A stretch of DNA of 64,000 nt from UBA4416 sp964541155 (lineage in GTDB: Bacteria > Bacteroidota > Bacteroidia > B-17B0 > Aurantibacillaceae), in assembly GCA_964541155.1 (NCBI GenBank), contig CAZIPC010000004.1:62001-126000 (forward strand). The letters are read 5' to 3'. The translations under genes were made by a program, and so were the position numbers. The notes beneath the pieces were generated by a model. It saw nothing but the letters and a program-made list of their open reading frames with translations, had not been told where the DNA came from and did not search any database. Shown in pieces: positions 59,138-64,000 of this stretch. Numbering within the stretch: position 1 is the stretch's first letter; each line of letters starts with the position of its first letter.

Positions 59138-61297
59138 CTATTTTATTATTTTCATTTCATTTAATAAATAACCTGCACCTGCATATTTATCAATCACAAA
59201 TAATGTGTAACGAACATCCAATACAATATTTCTACATTGGTTAGGATTATACATGATATCACTCATTGTACCTTCCCAATTTCGGTCGAAGTTTGTTCCG
59301 ATTAAATGCCCTTTTGCATTAAATACCGGGCTACCACTATTTCCACCAGTGGTGTGATTACTAGCAGTAAATGCTATTTGTAATTTTCCATCTTTATTTG
59401 CGTAATCACCGTAATCTTTCTTATTATATAATTCTCTTAGTTTTTCTGGCACATCAAATTCTTCATCATTAGGAATGTATTTTTCCATAATGCCATCTAA
59501 GGTAGTATAGTAGTTATATTCAACTCCATCCTTAGGTTTATAACTATTTACTTTACCATAAGCAATTCGTAATGTTGAGTTTGCATCTGGATAGAATTTT
59601 TTGTCTTTAAAAATTTCTTTTTGTCCTTGAATATATAGTTTTTGCAATTCATTAATTTCTCTCTCGTCATACTGAAATTGAGGAAATACAGATGTATTAT
59701 AATATTTTACAATGGCATTAGTTATGTAAAATACGGGGTCTCTTTCGTATAATTGATTGTATTTTTCGTAATCATTAAGCATGATTTGTGTTTTTTCTTT
59801 ATCTACAAAATTTGTATTATAAAATAAAAATTCTGTTATTTTTTTTGAATCATTATTATTAGCTACAATAAATGAGTCGAGTATGTATGGTCTATTACTT
59901 GATGGAACACCTTTGATATATTCAGTTAGCATTGCTTCACACAATTTCATATCAGTTGGTTTGTTATAATTTTTATAAAAGCCTAGTTTTTTATACTCTG
60001 CTAAAGTTGTTTCAAATGTATTTGATAATCCTTTTTGTTTTTTCTTAAGTTCATTATTTAGGGCTATGTATAGTCTGGCATAAGTAAATGCATCAATTGC
60101 CATTAAACATTCGCTGTAGTAATCTACTTGTTTATTTAACTCTTTGTATTCAGTATATATTTTTTGTAATTGAGGGAAGATATTGCCATATTTTTCTTTT
60201 TTAACAGGGTCTAAATTAACTGCGGTATTAAATTGCTTCTCAAATAATTGCTTTTTTGCAACGGCATCATATTTTTTTAATCCATTCATTTCCCCCATCC
60301 ATTTTTTGTAATAGTTGGCAATACTTGCATATTTGCTGGCATAAGCAATTCTAACGGCATCACTTTGAAGCATATCTATATTCATTATGTTTAAGCGTTT
60401 TTCTCTTAAAGATACTTTTAGAGGGTCGCTTTCATTCATAATCATATCTACAGCATAACTTGATAAATATTCTTGGGTACGTCCTGGAAATCCATATACC
60501 ATAGTAAAATCATCTTGCTTGTATCCTTTTAAAGAAATTGGAATTACATTTTTTGGTTTGTAAGGAACGTTATCTGCACTGTATTCAGCAGGTTTATTAT
60601 CTTTATTTGCGTAAATACGGAAAACAGAAAAATCTGCATTATGGCGAGGCCACATCCAATTATCGCTTTCTCCACCAAATTTACCTATGGCAGATGGGGG
60701 AGCTCCAACCATTCTAACATCTTTAAATGTTTCTACTACAAATAAATAATAATCGTTTCCATAAAAAAAAGGTTTAACAAATGCTTCATAATGAGTGCCA
60801 GCAATAGCATCTTTTTCAATTAGTTTAATATTTGCTTTAATAATTGAATCTTTTTTAGCTTCAGTACTTGTGTTCGTTATTCCTTTTAAAACTTTAGAGG
60901 TAACGTCTTCAATGCGTTGTATAATGGTGGCATTTAAATTTGGAGTATATACCTCTTCCTGTTTGTTCATTGCCCAAAACCCTTTTGTTAAATAGTCTTT
61001 TTCAACAGTACTGTGGTATGCTATTGCAGAATATCCGCAATGATGATTGGTTAAAATTAATCCTTGATCAGAAATAATTTCTGCGGTACATCCGCCTCCA
61101 AATTGAACAATTGCATCTTTTAAACTCGATTTATTAACACTATATATTTGTTCGGCACTTAATCTTAAACCGTTTTTTTTCATGTCTTTAATATTCATTG
61201 CATTTAAAAGTTGTGGTAGCCACATGCCCTCATCAGCTTTGCTTATTAAAGAGGTAAATAATATGAGTATAAATACGTTTTTGATGATATTGTTCAT
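59138..61297 (-). CDS. S46-family dipeptidyl-peptidase, DPP11-like (Asp/Glu-specific predicted)
   Basis: A 719-residue periplasmic serine peptidase of family S46, cleaving dipeptides from peptide N-termini. After a signal peptide (about 1-21) the mature N-terminus DEGMWLPQLLN is the usual one. The catalytic triad is H85 (TNHHCGY), an Asp in GGESDNWMWPRHNADF, and S654 (GGNSGSPVFN). R672, 18 residues after S654, occupies the position of the arginine that gives Porphyromonas DPP11 (S655/R673) preference for Asp or Glu at P1; DPP7 has Gly. I therefore predict acidic specificity. It would help feed on oligopeptides. Confidence 0.92.
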   Translation of the reverse strand: MNNIIKNVFILILFTSLISKADEGMWLPQLLNAMNIKDMKKNGLRLSAEQIYSVNKSSLKDAIVQFGGGCTAEIISDQGLILTNHHCGYSAIAYHSTVEKDYLTKGFWAMNKQEEVYTPNLNATIIQRIEDVTSKVLKGITNTSTEAKKDSIIKANIKLIEKDAIAGTHYEAFVKPFFYGNDYYLFVVETFKDVRMVGAPPSAIGKFGGESDNWMWPRHNADFSVFRIYANKDNKPAEYSADNVPYKPKNVIPISLKGYKQDDFTMVYGFPGRTQEYLSSYAVDMIMNESDPLKVSLREKRLNIMNIDMLQSDAVRIAYASKYASIANYYKKWMGEMNGLKKYDAVAKKQLFEKQFNTAVNLDPVKKEKYGNIFPQLQKIYTEYKELNKQVDYYSECLMAIDAFTYARLYIALNNELKKKQKGLSNTFETTLAEYKKLGFYKNYNKPTDMKLCEAMLTEYIKGVPSSNRPYILDSFIVANNNDSKKITEFLFYNTNFVDKEKTQIMLNDYEKYNQLYERDPVFYITNAIVKYYNTSVFPQFQYDEREINELQKLYIQGQKEIFKDKKFYPDANSTLRIAYGKVNSYKPKDGVEYNYYTTLDGIMEKYIPNDEEFDVPEKLRELYNKKDYGDYANKDGKLQIAFTASNHTTGGNSGSPVFNAKGHLIGTNFDRNWEGTMSDIMYNPNQCRNIVLDVRYTLFVIDKYAGAGYLLNEMKIIK

Positions 61298-61345
61298 TTT
61301 GTGTTTAATTGATTGGTATTAGTAATGTATTAAGTTGTATAGGTA

Positions 61346-62161
61346 TTACATACTTCTTATAACTTCTTTAACAATAAAACTCATGTTTGGTTCAGCTGCA
61401 GCAGCTACTTGTTGAACTTCTTCATGGGTAATTTCAATAATTTTTCCTTCAACACCTAAGTCAGTTACAATACTTATTCCAAAAACGCGCATTCCTCCAT
61501 GTTTAGCAACAATAACTTCTGGCACGGTACTCATTCCAACGGCATCTGCCCCTGTTCTTGAAATGTAACGATATTCTGCAGGTGTTTCAAAACAAGGGCC
61601 TGTTAAGCCTGCGTAAATTCCTTGGCTTACTTTTATATTATTATTTTTTGCAATTTCAAAAGCTTTTGCAATTAATTTTTTATCGTAAGCTTCACTCATA
61701 TCCGGAAAACGAGGACCTAATTCTGATATATTTTTTCCTATTAAAGGGTTGGTAGGAAATAAATTAATGTGATCATTGATAATCATGATTTCTCCAATTT
61801 CAAAATTAGGATTCATTCCTCCACTGGCATTTGATACGCAAACAGTATGTATGCCAATTGCTTTCATAACTCTAACAGGAAAGGTAATTTGATGCATTGT
61901 ATATCCTTCATAAAAATGAAATCGGCCTTGCATCGCCATTACTTTTTTACCGCCTAATTCTCCAAAAATTAATTTTCCGCTATGTCCTTCAACGGTGCTA
62001 ACAGGAAAGTTGGGTATCTCTTCATAGGGTAAAACAAATTCGGCGCTTATTTCTTTAACTAAACCTCCAAGACCTGTTCCTAGTATAATGCCTACCTCTG
62101 GACGAAAGTTATTTGTTTTTTCAAGAATACTTTTTGTGGTAAAATTTATTTGTTCTAACAT
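61346..62161 (-). CDS. punA: Purine-nucleoside phosphorylase
   Basis: A 271-residue trimeric-type PNP that splits purine nucleosides with phosphate to base plus ribose-1-phosphate. Motifs are VGIILGTGLGGL, FPVSTVEGHSGKLIFG, GRFHFYEGYTMHQITFPVRVMK, VSNASGGMNP, INDHINLFPTNPL, GLTGPCFETPAEYR, and GADAVGMSTVPEVIVAKHGGMRVFGISIVTD. The ATG at 62161 lies 41 bases inside lpxK, so the two are translationally coupled. No functional link between purine salvage and lipid A is evident. Confidence 0.96.
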   Translation of the reverse strand: MLEQINFTTKSILEKTNNFRPEVGIILGTGLGGLVKEISAEFVLPYEEIPNFPVSTVEGHSGKLIFGELGGKKVMAMQGRFHFYEGYTMHQITFPVRVMKAIGIHTVCVSNASGGMNPNFEIGEIMIINDHINLFPTNPLIGKNISELGPRFPDMSEAYDKKLIAKAFEIAKNNNIKVSQGIYAGLTGPCFETPAEYRYISRTGADAVGMSTVPEVIVAKHGGMRVFGISIVTDLGVEGKIIEITHEEVQQVAAAAEPNMSFIVKEVIRSM

Positions 62162-63203
62162 AGTTTAAAATGGTTTCATTAAATTCTTGTGTTTTGTCTT
62201 TAAAATCTATTTCTATTGGCAAGACAAACAAAGGTAGTGTATTTACAATATCCTGCAAGTCACTTTCTTTTAATCTCATGGCATCTTTTTCGGTTGTAAC
62301 AATTATTTTATTACCTCCTTCAATGGTATCAAGTTCTTTTTTTATATTCTCAATATCTTGTGTTGTGTATTGATAATGATCAGAGTATTGAATGTGTTTT
62401 ACATCTGAGGCATATTCTTTTATGTATGTAACCATAGGCTCAGGATTTCCAATGCCTGTAAATACTATTACTCTGTATCTAAACAAATCATTAAGAGTAT
62501 CAATTGTGTTTAGGTTATTTTGAAAGCCAATAAGTTCGCCATATTTTAGCCAAGTAAAAAATAATTGTTGATGAGCTAATGGATTTAAGTCTTTAATTAA
62601 ATTCCGAATTTCAATTGCAGTTGTTTTTTCGGGAACTTTACTTACAATAATTATATCTGCTCGTTTAATCTGTTTTTTTGATTCACGAAGAGAACCAGAA
62701 GGCATTAAACAATCATTTATATAAAGGTTATTATACTCGCTTATCACAATTTTTAATTCTGAATTTAATGATCGGTGTTGAAAAGCATCATCTAACAGAA
62801 TAACTTTAGGAGGGGTTGAAAAAGATAAAAGTTGTTTTACTCCATTAACTCTATTAGTATCTACGCATACATCAATAGTAGGATATTTTGTTTTATATTG
62901 TAACGGTTCATCACCTATTTCAAAGGCTGTACTCGATTCGTCGGCACAAATAAAACCTGTGGTTTTACGCTTATAACCTCTGCTTAAAACGGCAGTTTTA
63001 AAATCGTTATGTAAAAGTTTTATTAAATATTCTACATGGGGTGTTTTTCCTGTTCCTCCAACTGCTAAATTACCAACACAAATGGTGTGAACTTCAAAAG
63101 ATGTTGATTTTATAAATTTCCAATCGTATAGTAAATTTCGAAACGAAGTTATCAAGCCATATAAAATAGCAAAAGGAAATAATAGTATTTTCTTTAAAGT
63201 CAA
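62121..63203 (-). CDS. lpxK: Tetraacyldisaccharide 4'-kinase (lipid A synthesis)
   Basis: LpxK phosphorylates the 4' position of the lipid A disaccharide at the inner membrane. The 360-residue protein has an N-terminal membrane-associated stretch (about 1-25), the P-loop region VGNLAVGGTGKTPHVEYL, then GDEPLQYKTKYPTIDVCVDTNRV, LDDAFQHRSL with catalytic DDxxQH, the GSLRESKKQIKRADIIIVSK segment and VTTEKDAMRL. The start is TTG at 63203. It is the only lipid A core gene seen, and it overlaps the PNP gene by 41 bases. Confidence 0.95.
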   Translation of the reverse strand: MTLKKILLFPFAILYGLITSFRNLLYDWKFIKSTSFEVHTICVGNLAVGGTGKTPHVEYLIKLLHNDFKTAVLSRGYKRKTTGFICADESSTAFEIGDEPLQYKTKYPTIDVCVDTNRVNGVKQLLSFSTPPKVILLDDAFQHRSLNSELKIVISEYNNLYINDCLMPSGSLRESKKQIKRADIIIVSKVPEKTTAIEIRNLIKDLNPLAHQQLFFTWLKYGELIGFQNNLNTIDTLNDLFRYRVIVFTGIGNPEPMVTYIKEYASDVKHIQYSDHYQYTTQDIENIKKELDTIEGGNKIIVTTEKDAMRLKESDLQDIVNTLPLFVLPIEIDFKDKTQEFNETILNYVRTNKFYHKKYS

Positions 63204-63313
63204 ATAGTTAGTTTAAAAGTAAAGGAGTGAATTTATGATGTTTTTGTTGAAAAAGAAAATTTTTCATCAAATTAATATCTTAAAAAATAAACAAAATTTT
63301 GGGTTGTATTAAT

Positions 63314-64000
63314 TTATCTAAATAGTGAGATATGTCCATTTCGAATTATTTTCTTATCGCTATTTTTTTGAATAGCTTCAATATGATAAACATATACATC
63401 ATCAGGACAAAGGTTGTTTTTAAACTTTCCATCCCATTTTCCATTTATATTATTAGAAGTATAAACTGTATTACCCCATCTATCCATAATGGTAATTAAA
63501 TAGTAAGAGTATTCGCATTGAAAAACTGGATAAAATAAATCATTTCTGTCATCATCGTTTGGCGTAAAGCTATTAGGTATATATATATCACAGTCGCAAT
63601 TTTTATATTTTACAATTACGCTATCTGTTTTTATACCACAATTTTTAGAAATGCTTTTTATCCAGTATGTTCCTTCTTTATTAATACTAATATTGGGAGT
63701 ATTTGCTCCTGTATTCCAATATAATTCTGTTTCGGGAGGTGCTTTTACAGACAGTGTTTTACTATAGTCATTTTCGCATATTAATAATTCTTTTCCAAAG
63801 TTTGGTACTGCGAAATTCACACTTTTTACTTTAAATGTATCTATTGCATAACAACCTTTGTTGTCAATTTTAATCCAATAAATTCCTGGTTTTTCAATTT
63901 TTATTTGCCTATTTGATATTTCTCCATTACTACATATGTATTTATATTTATTATTTTTTAAAGGGATGATGATAGGGTTTCCACAAATAATTGTATCTCT
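63314..64000 (-). CDS. Secreted T9SS protein, C-terminal part (5' end outside window)
   Basis: The frame is open from the window edge (64000 is in phase) to the stop at 63314, so the 168-residue GTG-start form is an artefact of the edge. The visible 228 residues hold two tandem immunoglobulin-like repeats of about 65 residues, each beginning with an IC(G/E)N-type cysteine and ending G(I/T)YWIK, then a T9SS type B (gliding-motility) C-terminal sorting domain: YIPNSFTPNDDDRNDLFYPVF, ITIMDRWGNTVYTS and NGKWDGKF, ending NGHISLFR. The protein is therefore exported by T9SS and attached to or released from the surface. Adhesion or gliding is likely. Confidence 0.85.
   Translation of the reverse strand, partial: RDTIICGNPIIIPLKNNKYKYICSNGEISNRQIKIEKPGIYWIKIDNKGCYAIDTFKVKSVNFAVPNFGKELLICENDYSKTLSVKAPPETELYWNTGANTPNISINKEGTYWIKSISKNCGIKTDSVIVKYKNCDCDIYIPNSFTPNDDDRNDLFYPVFQCEYSYYLITIMDRWGNTVYTSNNINGKWDGKFKNNLCPDDVYVYHIEAIQKNSDKKIIRNGHISLFR

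Noticed and set aside
63314..63820. 168-residue GTG-start protein at the right edge
   Set aside because: The frame remains open upstream to base 64000 and encodes a matching Ig-like repeat there; the GTG is internal.

Overview
This is an ordinary chromosomal window from an AT-rich member of the Bacteroidota, most likely a free-living, light-exposed flavobacterium or sphingobacterium relative. The evidence is type IX secretion parts (a DUF5103 plug protein, a type B C-terminal sorting domain, a PorE-like periplasmic protein), a PafA-type phosphatase, an S46 dipeptidyl-peptidase, a bacterial GGGP synthase, a TonB receptor with a carboxypeptidase-like N-terminus, an unusually long NusB, and promoters of the Bacteroidota type (TTG or TTTG, about 19-20 bases, then TAnnTTTG). 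Coding density is very high. No gap exceeds about 155 bases, many genes overlap, and TTG or GTG starts are common. I saw no rRNA, tRNA, CRISPR array, prophage or insertion sequence.

Layout. 1-4.2 kb: the 3' end of clpB facing dnaA across a perfect palindromic terminator, then a 5'-nucleotidase split into a Tat-type catalytic protein and a lipoprotein carrying the C-terminal domain. 4.2-11 kb: a thioesterase, a leucine-rich-repeat protein, a methyltransferase, and a minus-strand series nusB, pabA/trpG-like, DUF1573, yajC, YbbR-like, coaE. 11-14.2 kb: a PagL-like lipid A deacylase, a DUF2807 lipoprotein and the T9SS plug protein. 14.2-21.2 kb: mgtE, an EamA transporter, fahA, a secreted unknown, and a coupled PAP2 phosphatase/GT39 glycosyltransferase pair.

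21.2-27.9 kb is the most distinctive region, an eight-gene minus-strand operon for light and UV. It encodes an SDR protein lacking the catalytic tyrosine, a flavin reductase, a classical photolyase/cryptochrome, TspO, a 47-residue DUF2256 zinc ribbon, an iron-sulfur bacterial photolyase, a DASH cryptochrome and a DUF2805 basic protein. Divergent from it is threonine aldolase, with an inverted repeat in the shared promoter region.

28.9-39.1 kb: a TonB-dependent receptor, a small carboxypeptidase-like-domain protein, PAP2, an M50 protease, NhaD, two APC permeases and a ComEA-like helix-hairpin-helix protein. 39.1-45.5 kb: a FlaA1/CapD-type sugar-nucleotide dehydratase, PafA phosphatase, a Sua5/YciO protein and a TPR/PD40/SPOR-like envelope protein. 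45.5-46.8 kb: one reading frame joining endonuclease III to a Bcp peroxiredoxin. A one-base change in an A7 run at the junction would restore two adjacent genes.

46.9-54.2 kb: DUF4197, CinA, an alpha/beta hydrolase, and a tightly packed minus-strand operon (phosphopantetheinyl transferase, GGGP synthase, ThiE-like protein, PnuC, NadR-type kinase) divergent from ahcY. 54.2-64 kb: DUF1398, a small lipoprotein, ftsK, mtaB, an S46 peptidase with the DPP11-type arginine, purine nucleoside phosphorylase, lpxK and the C-terminus of a large T9SS-exported protein cut by the window edge.

Functional threads are envelope building and remodelling (lpxK, PagL-like, PAP2/GT39, YajC, T9SS parts), genome maintenance (dnaA, ftsK, nth, three photolyase-family proteins) and nucleoside/NAD salvage (split 5'-nucleotidase, PNP, PnuC, NadR-like kinase, CinA). 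All functional calls come from reading protein sequence and context; no database search was run.
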